55,935 bases of DNA from DASUGM01 sp036274055 (GTDB lineage: Bacteria > Acidobacteriota > Vicinamibacteria > Vicinamibacterales > SCN-69-37): assembly GCA_036274055.1 (NCBI GenBank), contig DASUGM010000356.1:1-55935 (forward strand), read 5' to 3'. The notes beneath the pieces were generated by a model. The model searched no databases. It had not been told where the DNA came from and worked only from the letters and a program-made list of their open reading frames with translations. Every line of letters begins with the position of its first letter. The stretch's first letter is position 1. The position numbers and the translations under genes were made by a program. Positions 35,721 through 44,061 of this stretch are shown here, piece after piece.

Positions 35721-35913
35721 GGGTACTTCGGGTACTTCGGGTACGCGGGGTACGTCGGGTACCTCGAACGCGGCTTCGCCGGGTCAACTTTCTCCTCAGG
35801 TACGGGTACCTGATGAGAAAGAAGGCCCGGCGAAGCCCCGTTCCTTGTACCCGACGTACCCCGCGTACCCGGAGTACCTGAGGTACTGAAGTCCCGGAGG
35901 TACTGAAGTCCCG
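35721..35913. repeat. 81-bp near-perfect inverted repeat built on 9-base units (GGGTACNNN)
   Basis: Arms 35723-35803 and 35806-35886 align without a gap at 70 of 81 positions, with a 2-base loop. The outer part of each arm is an array of 9-base units: five GGGTACNNN units from 35721 and facing GTACCCNNN units from 35847. The inner part carries GCTTCGCCGGG facing CCCGGCGAAG. After it, a 17-base unit GAGGTACTGAAGTCCCG is exactly duplicated (35880-35896, 35897-35913). It fills the 245-base gap between CsbD and PadR; no gene is seen there. Confidence 0.9.
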
Positions 35914-35938
35914 CAGGCAACCAATTAATGAGTGGCGT

Positions 35939-35955
35939 CGTCATATGTTGTGACG
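35939..35955 (+). promoter_or_regulatory. Putative PadR operator before the PadR-ADOP3 pair
   Basis: CGTCA and TGACG around TATGTTG, centred 15 bases upstream of the PadR ATG at 35962. TATGTT is a possible -10 box. The arms are only 5 bp, but position and layout match the stronger sites before ADOP2 (6772-6788) and before the PadR at 54305. Confidence 0.4.
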
Positions 35956-35961
35956 CAACCT

Positions 35962-36300
35962 ATGTCCACACCACTGACTGAGCGCGAACTCAAACGCAGC
36001 AGCGCGACCCTGCTGGTGCTGTCCCTGGTCGACGAGACCCCCCGCCACGGTTACGACATCGGCAAATCGATCGAACAGCGGTCGAACGGCGCGATTGCCT
36101 TTCAGATGGCGTCGCTGTATCCGCTGCTGTACCGGCTCGAACATCGCGGCTGGATCAGCGGCAAATGGCAGCAGAAACCCGGCGAGCGGCGGCGTCGCTT
36201 CTATCGGATTACGCCCGAAGGCCGCCGCATTCTCGCGGCTGAGCGCGGCATCTGGCAGACGTTTGTCGGCGCCCTGGACCGCGTGGCGGGGCTCCGATGA
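35962..36300 (+). CDS. PadR-family transcriptional regulator (with ADOP3)
   Basis: A 112-residue PadR winged-helix protein: LLVLSLVDETPRHGYDIGKSIEQRS (helix-turn-helix start), FQMASLYPLLYRLEHRGWISGKW (recognition helix and wing), RRRFYRITPEGRRIL. The ATG at 35962 is favoured over upstream GTG at 35932 because the operator-like repeat lies between. Its stop overlaps the ADOP3 start by ATGA (36297-36300), the usual coupling of PadR with ADOP. Confidence 0.92.
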   Translation: MSTPLTERELKRSSATLLVLSLVDETPRHGYDIGKSIEQRSNGAIAFQMASLYPLLYRLEHRGWISGKWQQKPGERRRRFYRITPEGRRILAAERGIWQTFVGALDRVAGLR

Positions 36301-38990
36301 CGCCGTCACTGAACTGGCGCGCCATTGTCGCCGATGCGCTGCCGTCGATTTCCGGCGATCGGTTTCGCGACGACGAAATCCTCGATGAGCTGGCGCAGCA
36401 CTGCGCCGACCGCGCCGTCGACCTCGAGGCCGAGGGGCTGACCGACGCGGCGATTCGCGCCCGTGTGCTCGGCGAACTCGGCAACCTGGTCCGCCAGGTC
36501 CGGGTGCTGCGCCAGGCGGTGCCGGCGGCGAGGCCGACATCGCCGCGCCGTCTCGCCGGCTGGACCGTCGGACTCTGGCAGGACGCCCGCTACGGGCTCC
36601 GCCTGATTGTCCGCGCGCCCGCGTTTTCCGGGGTTGCGCTGGTGACGATGGCGCTGGCGATCGGCAGCGCGACGATTGCGTTTTCGGTCGTCCGGACGGT
36701 GCTGGTCAAGCCGCTGCCGTACCCGGGCGCGGATCGCATCGTCCGCGTCTGGGAAGTCACACCACGCGGCGAGACGCACAACGTCGTGGCCTCCGCAAAC
36801 TATCTCGACTGGCGCGACCGCGCCACCGGCTTCACGGCAATGGCGGCGGCCACGTCGCCGGCCGATGTTGCGCTAACCGGCGTCGGTGAGCCGCGGCGCA
36901 TCCGTGTCGCACGCGTCACACCGTCGATTTTCGACGTCTTCGCGCCGGCGATGGCGCTCGGCCGCCGGTTCGAGGCGGCTGAAGCCGTTCCGGGCGGTCC
37001 GGCGGTCGTGATCCTGGCGCACGGGTTTTGGCGCGATCAGCTGGGCGCGGCGGCCGATGCCATCGGCAAGACGATCGTCGTCGACGCGCGCGTGTTCACC
37101 GTCGTGGGCATCCTGCCGCCGGCGGTTGATTTCTCGCTGCACGGCGCCGACGTGTTTGTCCCTTTGCGCTTCACTGACGCCGACCATGTCGAGCGCCGCT
37201 CCCACAACTATTACGTGACCGCGCGACTGCGCGACGGGGCGTCGCCAGCCACGGCCAACGCCGAGATGAAGGCAATCGTCACCTCGCTCACGCAGCAGTT
37301 TCCGAGCGACCTGGCGAGGTGGGGCGCCAATGTCGCCGCCTTGCGCGACGACGACGTGCGCGACGCGCGGCCGCTGCTGCTGGTGGTGATGGGCGTCGCA
37401 TCGCTGCTGCTGCTGATTGCCGGCGCCAACCTTGCAAGCCTGCAGTTGGTCCGGGCCAGCCGCCGGCGCGGCGAACTCGCTATTCGGGCCGCCGTCGGCG
37501 CCGGCCGCGGACGGATGGTCCGCCAGTTGATCGTCGAAGCGGTGCTGTTGTGCGCGCTCGGCGGCATGCTCGCGGTCGGACTCGCGGCCCTGCTGCTGCC
37601 GGCGGTGGTCGCGGCCGCGCCCGCGGATATTCCGTACCTGACGAACGCGACCGTCGACGGCGCGGCGTTGTGCTTCGCGCTGATCGTCACCGCCGCGTCC
37701 GGCGTGCTGGTTGGACTGGCGCCGGCGCTGATGCTGCGGCGATCCGATCTTCAGCCGCTGCTGCATTCGGCGCGGACATCGGCGGGGCCGCGGCAGGAGC
37801 GGGTGCGACACGCGCTGGTCGCGGTGCAGGCCGGCCTCGCGGTCGTCCTGATCGTGTTCGCCTCATTGCTGGCGAAGAGCATGTGGCGCCTGCACGCCGT
37901 CGACTTCGGCTTCGCGGCCGACGGCGTCGCCAGTGCCGGCGTGTTCCTGCCGGCGGCGCGCTATCCCGGCAACGAGAGCCATCTGCAGTTTTTCGAACAG
38001 GCGCTGGAACGGATTCGGGCGATTCCAGGCGTCACCGCGGCGGCGAGTTCGTCGGGTGAGTTCGGCATTGGCGCCGGGATGACGTTCAGTTTCGCGATCG
38101 AGGGCCGCGTCGCGGCGAATGCCAACGGTCGCGAGGACCCGGTGCCGCTCCAGGCGGTGACGCCGCAGTTCTTCGAAACGATGCGGATTCCGTTGCTGCA
38201 GGGGCGAACGTTCACGGCCGCCGACCGGCACGGGGCGACCGCCGTGGTCGTCGTCAACGATCGGCTGGCGCGCCGGCTGTTCCCGGACGGCAGCGCCGTC
38301 GGCCGCCGCATAGTATTTCGTCAAGGCGAACTGCCATGGCGCGAGATCGTCGGCGTCGTCGGCGACACACGCGACGAGGGACTCGATCGCGAGCCGCCGC
38401 CGACACTCTACCTGCCGTATGCGCAGCGTCAGCCCAACTGGCGCTGGATGAGCTGGCAATCGCTGCTGGTGCGAACCACCGGCGACCCGGCGTCGGTGAT
38501 TCCCGCGTTGCGCCGTGCCGTCTGGTCGCTCGACCCGGATCTGCCGCTCACCAACGCCCGGCCGGTGGTCGCGGCCTATGCCGAGCAGCTCTCGCAACGG
38601 CGCTTCGCGCTCGGCATGACGATCGCGTGCGCGTCGCTGGCATTGCTGCTCGGCGCGATCGGCATTTACGGCCTGCTGGCGTGCGCGGTCGCCGACCGCC
38701 GCCGCGAGATCGGCATTCGCCGCGCGCTCGGCGCCAGCGCGGTGCACGTCGTCGGCGCGATCGTGCGATCGGCGATGGCCTTCACCGCCGCCGGCGCCCT
38801 TGCTGGCGTTGTCGTCGCGCTGACGCTGACGCGTTTTCTGTCGTCGTTGTTGTTCGAGGTCGAGCCGCGCGATCCGGCGATGTTCGCCGCGGCGGCGGCG
38901 GTGCTGTGTGGTGTCGCGATCGTCGCTGCGTGGCTCCCCGCGCGGCGGGCGACCAACGTCAATCCGATAGAGACACTCAGGGAAAGCTAG
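36297..38990 (+). CDS. ADOP-family permease, ADOP3
   Basis: An 897-residue ADOP. The cytoplasmic prefix (1-95) contains the characteristic RFRDDEILDELAQHCADRAVDLEAEG helix and VRQVRVLRQAV. Then a membrane helix (FSGVALVTMALAIGSATIAF), MacB-like core, FtsX block (LLLLIAGANLASLQLVRASR), second core and C-terminal FtsX domain (LGAIGIYGLLACAVADRRREIGIRRALG) ending ARRATNVNPIETLRES. Translationally coupled to PadR. No ATPase gene nearby. Substrate unknown. Confidence 0.92.
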   Translation: MTPSLNWRAIVADALPSISGDRFRDDEILDELAQHCADRAVDLEAEGLTDAAIRARVLGELGNLVRQVRVLRQAVPAARPTSPRRLAGWTVGLWQDARYGLRLIVRAPAFSGVALVTMALAIGSATIAFSVVRTVLVKPLPYPGADRIVRVWEVTPRGETHNVVASANYLDWRDRATGFTAMAAATSPADVALTGVGEPRRIRVARVTPSIFDVFAPAMALGRRFEAAEAVPGGPAVVILAHGFWRDQLGAAADAIGKTIVVDARVFTVVGILPPAVDFSLHGADVFVPLRFTDADHVERRSHNYYVTARLRDGASPATANAEMKAIVTSLTQQFPSDLARWGANVAALRDDDVRDARPLLLVVMGVASLLLLIAGANLASLQLVRASRRRGELAIRAAVGAGRGRMVRQLIVEAVLLCALGGMLAVGLAALLLPAVVAAAPADIPYLTNATVDGAALCFALIVTAASGVLVGLAPALMLRRSDLQPLLHSARTSAGPRQERVRHALVAVQAGLAVVLIVFASLLAKSMWRLHAVDFGFAADGVASAGVFLPAARYPGNESHLQFFEQALERIRAIPGVTAAASSSGEFGIGAGMTFSFAIEGRVAANANGREDPVPLQAVTPQFFETMRIPLLQGRTFTAADRHGATAVVVVNDRLARRLFPDGSAVGRRIVFRQGELPWREIVGVVGDTRDEGLDREPPPTLYLPYAQRQPNWRWMSWQSLLVRTTGDPASVIPALRRAVWSLDPDLPLTNARPVVAAYAEQLSQRRFALGMTIACASLALLLGAIGIYGLLACAVADRRREIGIRRALGASAVHVVGAIVRSAMAFTAAGALAGVVVALTLTRFLSSLLFEVEPRDPAMFAAAAAVLCGVAIVAAWLPARRATNVNPIETLRES

Positions 38991-39063
38991 CAGCCCGTAT
39001 AACCAGGCCGTATAGCCTGAAGCGGATTTCGCCGGGGCGCCACCGCGGGTATGCTTTCCGGCA

Positions 39064-40308
39064 ATGCTCCGACTCGGTATCGTGTTGCTTGTCCTGGCGG
39101 CGGCGGCCACTCCGGCGCTTTCGCAGACCACATCCACGCCGCGGCTGCGCGTGTTCCTCGACTGCGGCAGCTGCTCTCAGGATTACCTGCGCGATCAGAT
39201 CAAGTGGGTCGATTTCGTCCGGCAACCTCAGGACGCCGACGTCCACATCCTCGACAACAGCAACAGCACCGGCGGCGGCGGGCGGGAAGTGGTCGTCCGG
39301 TTCGTCGGCAACGGCCGGTTCCAGGCTGTCGATCGTGAATTGCGCGTCGTCACCCAGGTCGCCGACACCGATCAGCGCCAGCGGGAATTGATGCTGCGGA
39401 CGATTTCAGTCGGGCTGCTCGAGTACATAGCTCGCGAGGGGCTGCCGCCGGAGCTGGAGGTGCAGGTGACGACGCCGGCCGCCGCGGGCCGCCCGGCCGC
39501 GGTGGTCAGTGATCCGTGGAATCGCTGGGTGTTCAGCATTGGCGGCGGCGGCGAGTACCAGGATCAGGAAACCCAGCGCGAAGTCAACTGGCGCGGCAAT
39601 GCCAGCGCCGATCGCGTCACCGACGCGTGGAAGATCAGCTTCGGCGTCAATGGCAACGAGCGCCGGGAGCGATTCGAACTCGACGACGAGGACGAGCCGC
39701 TCGAAGTCACCCGGCGCGACCGTCGCTTCGAATGGTTCGTCGCCAAGAGCGCCGGCCAGCACTGGTCGTTCGGCGCCGACGGCCGCGTCGGGACATCGAC
39801 GTTCAGCAACCTCGGTTTTTCAGTGCGCGCGGCGCCGGCGGTCGAGTTCAGCATCTTTCCCTATCGGGACTACGCGAGCGAACGCTGGGTCATCAAGTAC
39901 GACGCTGGCATCGAAAAGAACCGCTACAACGAGATCACGCTGTACGGTCAGGAGCAGGAAACGCTGTGGCGCCATTCGTTGGAATCGGTCGTCGAGGCCG
40001 AACAGCCCTGGGGCTCGATCGAAGCCGGCGTCGAGTTCAGCCAATACCTGCACGACCGTTCGCTCTACCGCGTCGAGGTCAACGGGGAGACCTCGATCCG
40101 AATCGCGCGCGGGCTGTCGTTCGAGCTGTCAGCCTCGATCTCGCGGGTCCGCGATCAGATCACGCTGCCGCGCCGTGATGCCACGGATGAAGAGATCCTG
40201 CTGCGCCTGCGGGAACTGCAGAGCGGCTACAACGTGTTCACGTTTTTCGGCATCAGATACAGCTTCGGGTCGCTGTTCAATAACGTCGTCAATCCGCGAT
40301 TCCGCTAG
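39064..40308 (+). CDS. Outer-membrane beta-barrel-like protein, function unknown
   Basis: A 414-residue protein with a signal peptide (LRLGIVLLVLAAAATPALS). A mature N-terminal domain (about 25-150) starts RVFLDCGSCSQDYLRDQIKWVDFVRQPQDADVHIL, with two Cys three apart, and looks globular. From about residue 155 the sequence alternates polar and hydrophobic residues in strands with aromatic girdles (WVFSIGGGGEY, HWSFGADGRVG, WVIKYDAGIEKNRY, FFGIRYSFGSLFNN), fitting a beta barrel of about 10-12 strands. I recognise the layout from uncharacterised proteins but know no function. It stands alone between ADOP3 and the rhodanese gene. Confidence 0.8.
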   Translation: MLRLGIVLLVLAAAATPALSQTTSTPRLRVFLDCGSCSQDYLRDQIKWVDFVRQPQDADVHILDNSNSTGGGGREVVVRFVGNGRFQAVDRELRVVTQVADTDQRQRELMLRTISVGLLEYIAREGLPPELEVQVTTPAAAGRPAAVVSDPWNRWVFSIGGGGEYQDQETQREVNWRGNASADRVTDAWKISFGVNGNERRERFELDDEDEPLEVTRRDRRFEWFVAKSAGQHWSFGADGRVGTSTFSNLGFSVRAAPAVEFSIFPYRDYASERWVIKYDAGIEKNRYNEITLYGQEQETLWRHSLESVVEAEQPWGSIEAGVEFSQYLHDRSLYRVEVNGETSIRIARGLSFELSASISRVRDQITLPRRDATDEEILLRLRELQSGYNVFTFFGIRYSFGSLFNNVVNPRFR

Positions 40309-40370
40309 CGCGGGTTCACCTGGTTGTGCGAGCCGTGATGCCGGAAGAATAATCCAGGATGGGAGTGCCA

Positions 40371-41258
40371 ATGCCGCTGCTGATGACGCTCGTTTCGCTG
40401 CTGGTCGGGCAGGGCAGCGCGCCCGCGCCGCTCGTCAACCTGCTGATCCCGCCGAGGGCTCTGGCGGCTCTGCTGCCGATCAACACTGCGATCGTCCTGC
40501 ACGTCGGCGACAAGGCGAGCTACGACGCCGGCCACATTCCCGGCGCCCAGTTGTTCGAGGTGCGCGAGATCTCGGAAGCAGGCGGGACACTGCGGACGCA
40601 AATGCTGCCGATCGACGGGCTCCGCGCCGCCTTCGAGGCGCACGGCGTCACCGACAGCAACCGCATCGTGCTCTATTCGGCGCGAGGGTCGCAGCCGCAG
40701 AGCACGGCCCGCGTCTTCGTCGCCCTCGATCTGCTCGGCCTGGCCGACCGCACGTCCGTGCTCGACGGCGGTCTCGATGCGTGGCGCGCCGAGGGCGGGG
40801 TGTTGTCGACTGAAATCCCGACGGTCGCGCCCGGACGGTTCACGCCCCGGCCGCGCGCCGACGTGATTGTCGACGTCACTTACGTCAAGACCCACCTGAG
40901 CGATCCACACGTGTCGGTCGTCGATGCACGCACCCGGGCCTACTACACCGGCGAAGACACGCGGGGATTCCCGCGCCCCGGCCACATTCCGGGCGCGGTC
41001 AATCTGCCGTTCGATTCACTCAGCCACACCGGCGACGCGCCGGTCCTCAAGGACCTGGCGACGCTGAAGTCGTTGTTCGCCGAAGCCGGGGTGAAGCCAG
41101 ATGCTGAGGTTGTGGCGTACTGTCACATCGGCCTGCAGGCCAGCCAGGTCTACATGGCCGGCCGGATGCTCGGCCTTCGCGTCAAACTTTATGACGGCTC
41201 ATTTGAGGAGTGGTCGGCGAACGCAGAGCTGCCGGTAGACAAGGGCATCAAGAAATGA
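40371..41258 (+). CDS. Two-domain rhodanese (thiosulfate/mercaptopyruvate sulfurtransferase type), exported
   Basis: About 295 residues: a signal peptide (PLLMTLVSLLVGQGSAPA) and two rhodanese domains. The first is catalytically empty (LYSARGSQPQ at the loop, no Cys). The second has the active-site Cys251 (VVAYCHIGLQAS) and RPGHIPGAVNLPF. This matches the SseA-like tandem arrangement. The ATG at 40371 has GGGAG 5 bases upstream; the ATG at 40359 is an alternative adding four residues. Export suggests a periplasmic sulfur-transfer role. Confidence 0.9.
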   Translation: MPLLMTLVSLLVGQGSAPAPLVNLLIPPRALAALLPINTAIVLHVGDKASYDAGHIPGAQLFEVREISEAGGTLRTQMLPIDGLRAAFEAHGVTDSNRIVLYSARGSQPQSTARVFVALDLLGLADRTSVLDGGLDAWRAEGGVLSTEIPTVAPGRFTPRPRADVIVDVTYVKTHLSDPHVSVVDARTRAYYTGEDTRGFPRPGHIPGAVNLPFDSLSHTGDAPVLKDLATLKSLFAEAGVKPDAEVVAYCHIGLQASQVYMAGRMLGLRVKLYDGSFEEWSANAELPVDKGIKK

Positions 41259-41262
41259 GCGC

Positions 41263-41366
41263 ATGGAGTTTCTGGAGAACTCGGAACCTTGTGTTGGACG
41301 AGATTTCTCCATGATCTCCATGATCTCCAAGGTTAAGAAGCTTTTGTGACGAGTGCTTTTCACTCA
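41263..41366. repeat. Repeat of the AGTGAAAAGC/CTTGGAG family, copy 1
   Basis: The right part (41325-41364, read on the minus strand) carries AGTGAAAAGC at one end and CTTAACCTTGGAG at the other, as in copies 2 and 3. It is preceded by 9-base units of GATCTCCAT type facing ATGGAGTTT/CTGGAGAAC units at 41263-41280. It lies between two plus-strand genes; the rest of the 185-base gap shows nothing else. Confidence 0.7.
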
Positions 41367-41443
41367 GCTCTCCTGCACAGATCGCGGTAAACTGATCTCA
41401 CCCTCCCATCCCATCAACTGTTTCCTGCGAGGAGTCCCCGGGC

Positions 41444-42142
41444 TTGATTCGCACGACGATCTTCCTCTGCGTCGCCGCGGTGTCGCTGTCAGCAGCGGCC
41501 ATGGCGGCTCCGGTTGAACTGCATTCCAAGCACGCGCTGGCCGAGCTGACGTGGCTGCCGGCGAATGGACCGAGTGCCGCGGTGGCGGACATGGCGCGGC
41601 AGGCCGCATCCTGCGCGGCCAGCGCCGGAGATGCGGCCCGCACCTCGACGCTCACCATCATCGACTACTCCCGGCCATCGACCGAACCACGCTTGTGGGT
41701 GCTCGATCTTGCGCGGCGGCGGGTGTTGTTCACGGAGCTCGTCGCTCACGGCCGCGGCAGCGGTGAGCTGATGGCCACGCGCTTCTCGAACGATGAGGGT
41801 TCACACGCATCGAGTCTCGGTCTGTTCGTTACCGGCGATCCCTATCAAGGGGCGCATGGATATTCGCTGCGCCTGCGCGGCCTCGAGCCAGGCGTGAACG
41901 ATCAGGCGTTCGACCGCGCCATCGTGATGCACCCCGCGCCCTACGTCGACGCCGCGTTCGCCAAAAGCGCAGGCCGCCTCGGCTTGAGCTGGGGCTGCCC
42001 AGCGCTCCGGCCCGCGATCGCCACCCAGGTCATTGACACAATCAAGTCCGGGTCGCTGGTGTTCGCGTATTTTCCGGATCAGGCGTGGATCGGTGCGAGC
42101 AAGTACTTAGGGAGCTGCGCCGCGGCGTCCGGGACTAAGTGA
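41444..42142 (+). CDS. Murein L,D-transpeptidase catalytic-domain family protein (YkuD_2 type)
   Basis: A 232-residue protein with a signal peptide (TTIFLCVAAVSLSAAAMA). The YkuD_2-type domain shows TIIDYSRPSTEPRLWVLDL, VAHGRGSGE (His), IVMHPAPYVD and the catalytic GLSWGCPAL with Cys. Members are predicted peptidoglycan L,D-transpeptidases or carboxypeptidases. The start is a TTG at 41444 with GAGGAG 10 bases upstream; no ATG is placed better. Its stop lies inside the copy-2 repeat. It differs clearly from the YkuD protein at 6914. Confidence 0.88.
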   Translation: MIRTTIFLCVAAVSLSAAAMAAPVELHSKHALAELTWLPANGPSAAVADMARQAASCAASAGDAARTSTLTIIDYSRPSTEPRLWVLDLARRRVLFTELVAHGRGSGELMATRFSNDEGSHASSLGLFVTGDPYQGAHGYSLRLRGLEPGVNDQAFDRAIVMHPAPYVDAAFAKSAGRLGLSWGCPALRPAIATQVIDTIKSGSLVFAYFPDQAWIGASKYLGSCAAASGTK

Positions 42143-42308
42143 AAAGCACTTATCAAAAGAGCTCTTAACCTTGGAGGGCGTGGCACAGGACAGGGTTCTA
42201 TTCTTTTGAAAACCTCGCGACGCGCACCTCGTTGGCTTTTCACGACAAAAGAACCCGCTCGTCTCCGTCTCCTCCACGGTTAATGGCTCTTTCGACAAGC
42301 GTTCTGAC
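42138..42308. repeat. Repeat of the AGTGAAAAGC/CTTGGAG family, copy 2 (inverted pair)
   Basis: Left block 42138-42176 matches the copy-3 left block at 34 of 39 positions. The right block 42271-42308 is a diverged inverted copy (ACCGTGGAGG, TTGTCGAAAGAGCC). It spans the 178-base gap between convergent genes and covers the stop codon of the L,D-transpeptidase. Confidence 0.75.
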
Positions 42309-42320
42309 GCATCTCATCTC

Positions 42321-43031
42321 TCATCGGAGCGAGAACACCACCCTCACCGTCAGGATCACGGAGATCGCCTCCCCATTCAGCCTGGTCGGCGTGTACTTCC
42401 ACTTGCTGACGGCATCCACGGCCGCCTTGTCGAGTAACGGAATCGATCCGATTACCTTCACGTCGCGGACCTGGCCCTGGGCATCGATGGTCGCCTCGAG
42501 CGTGACCACGCCCTCGATTTTCGCGATCCGCGCGACCTGCGGATAGTCCGGGGCTACCGCGCTGATCCGCTGCGGGGCCTGGATGTCGCCGCCGACACGG
42601 CGCGGCGCGGGCGGCGGCGGAGTGGGGCCGGGCGCGGGTGGTTGTGGCGGCGCGCCGATCGTCGTGCCCTTGTCGCCAATCGAGCCGGGCACGCCGGCCG
42701 TCGGCTCGTAGACAGCTGTCAACATCGGGGGCGGCGTCGCCGGCTCCGGGGTGATCGAATCAGGCGCGATGGGCGGTGCGGCGTCAGGATGCACTGCTTG
42801 CGTGGCCATCACTTTGGGCTGCGCGGGCGGCGGCGCTTCCGGCATTTTCACCGGCGGTGCGAGCTCGAGGATCATCTTCGAGTTCACGACCGGCGCTTCG
42901 GCGCGGACGCCAAGCGCGAGCAGCACGGCCAGTCCGAGCGCATGCAGCGCCACGGACACGAATACCGTACCGCGTCGTTTCGGGTTGGGTTGTCTCGGGG
43001 CGAGCGTTTGATCGAACAGCGTGCGTGACAT
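42321..43031 (-). CDS. TonB-family energy transducer-like protein
   Basis: A 236-residue protein with one N-terminal helix (VFVSVALHALGLAVLLALGV), a long proline-rich region (about 50-150) and a C-terminal TonB domain: APDYPQVARIAKIEGVVTLEATID, DVKVIGSIPLLDKAAVDAVSKWKYTP, VRVVFSLR. The ATG at 43031 has GGGAGG 8 bases upstream. TonB proteins span the periplasm and drive outer-membrane receptors with ExbB/ExbD, but no such genes lie nearby. This one may be an orphan linked to a partner elsewhere. Confidence 0.9.
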   Translation of the reverse strand: MSRTLFDQTLAPRQPNPKRRGTVFVSVALHALGLAVLLALGVRAEAPVVNSKMILELAPPVKMPEAPPPAQPKVMATQAVHPDAAPPIAPDSITPEPATPPPMLTAVYEPTAGVPGSIGDKGTTIGAPPQPPAPGPTPPPPAPRRVGGDIQAPQRISAVAPDYPQVARIAKIEGVVTLEATIDAQGQVRDVKVIGSIPLLDKAAVDAVSKWKYTPTRLNGEAISVILTVRVVFSLR

Positions 43032-43159
43032 CTCGGGCCTCCCTCTGCGGCGCATAGCGCCGCGACTCGCCGCCCGCTGCCACCGGCGTCGCCGATTCAG
43101 TTAGAGGAAGGGCCCTTCAGTTGCTGAGAGCTTAGACACCCTGGACTGAGAAATGGATC

Positions 43160-43350
43160 TGGCGAGATGAGTGAAAAGCGCTTGTCAAGAGAGCCTTTAA
43201 CCTTGGAGAACATGGAGAAGAGCGGTCCTTCTTGTTTTGGATCGACGAGATGCGCATCTCGTTGGGTTTACCCAACAAACAGAACCGGTCGTCTCCATGT
43301 TCTCCAAGGTTAAGGGATCTTTCGACAAGCGCTTTTCACTCATCTCGCCA
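43160..43350. repeat. Repeat of the AGTGAAAAGC/CTTGGAG family, copy 3 (191-base hairpin)
   Basis: Arms of about 80 bases face each other; the outer 27 bases are identical and an inner 18-base stretch (CCTTGGAGAACATGGAGA) is identical. The centre holds the perfect palindrome CGAGATGCGCATCTCG and GTTGGGT facing ACCCAAC. It fills most of the 308-base gap between the TonB gene and the small membrane protein gene and covers the latter's stop codon. Confidence 0.85.
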
Positions 43351-43645
43351 CGCTGAGCGCGCGTATCCAACAGAATGCGGCGATCGCGGCCATGACCGCG
43401 CCGACCAGGACCTCGGACCAGATGACGCCACCGGTCCAACCCGTGCCACTGAGGAAGCGCGCATGCCGGCTGAGGTTGTAGCCGACGAATCCGGCGACGA
43501 GAAACAGCGCGGCGCCGGTGGTAAAGCTGAACGCCGCCCATTGCGCCGACCAGAGGCGCCCGCGGCTGATCCGGTACATCGCGATCTGCGCGCCAACGAG
43601 GAATGCCACGAAGGCGCCGACGGCAGCAATTGCCTTGATATCCAT
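43340..43645 (-). CDS. Small three-helix membrane protein, function unknown
   Basis: A 101-residue protein with three predicted membrane helices (AIAAVGAFVAFLVGAQIAMY, AFSFTTGAALFLVAGFVGYN, IWSEVLVGAVMAAIAAFCW) and short basic loops. The ATG is preceded on the minus strand by GGGAG 7 bases upstream. I do not recognise a family. Its stop codon is inside repeat copy 3. It is transcribed towards the TonB gene; the repeat separates them. Confidence 0.72.
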   Translation of the reverse strand: MDIKAIAAVGAFVAFLVGAQIAMYRISRGRLWSAQWAAFSFTTGAALFLVAGFVGYNLSRHARFLSGTGWTGGVIWSEVLVGAVMAAIAAFCWIRALSVAR

Positions 43646-43742
43646 GACGGACTCCCGGGCTCGGGTCTGCGCTGATGATAACGCCGGCCGATTTGAAAAG
43701 TCTGGGGCGCAGGCGTAGGCTCGGAGCTGACGAGGACGCGAG

Positions 43743-43994
43743 ATGTTCCAGCTCTTGCTTCACTGGCTCCGCATGACGCCGCGCGTCGGACGAGCGATGC
43801 GGACGATGCCCTACGCTCCGCCGCCATTCAACCCTCCGATGTCACCCGACGATCCGGCGGTGCGTCATCCGAGCAATCGCGGTCCGAGGCCAGGTCGGCC
43901 GTCAGCCGCGGTCGCCCTGCTCGAACCGGACGACGACCGCAGCGATCATTTCCCCGCAGACAGCTCGCGCTCTCAATCGGGAAATCGCCACTAG
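43743..43994 (+). CDS. Possible small proline-rich protein (uncertain)
   Basis: An 83-codon frame starting FQLLLHWLRMTPRVG and then rich in Pro, Arg and Ser, ending in a TAG at the edge of the heptad array. Third-position GC is fairly high in the first half, in favour of coding, but there is no recognised domain and only a weak ribosome-binding site (GAGGACGCGAG). If unreal, the 43646-44061 stretch is a 416-base gap holding only the array. Confidence 0.3.
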   Translation: MFQLLLHWLRMTPRVGRAMRTMPYAPPPFNPPMSPDDPAVRHPSNRGPRPGRPSAAVALLEPDDDRSDHFPADSSRSQSGNRH

Positions 43995-44056
43995 CAATCG
44001 TCAATCACCCAATCGCCAATGCAATCGCAAATTGCAAATTGCAAATCGCAAATGGC
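43994..44056. repeat. Heptad array (CAATCGC/AAATTGC type), not inverted
   Basis: Nine consecutive 7-base units in strict phase, drifting from CAATCNN to AAATTGC (twice exact), AAATCGC and AAATGGC. Unlike the other arrays there is no facing copy; the only inverted feature is GCCACTAG (43987-43994) facing CTAGTGGC (44062-44069) on either side. Confidence 0.65.
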
Positions 44057-44061
44057 GCAGC

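Noticed and set aside
35721..35913. Insertion sequence or MITE at the 81-bp inverted repeat
   Set aside because: The arms are nearly back-to-back with a 2-base loop and no target-site duplication is visible, so it is not an inserted element with terminal repeats.
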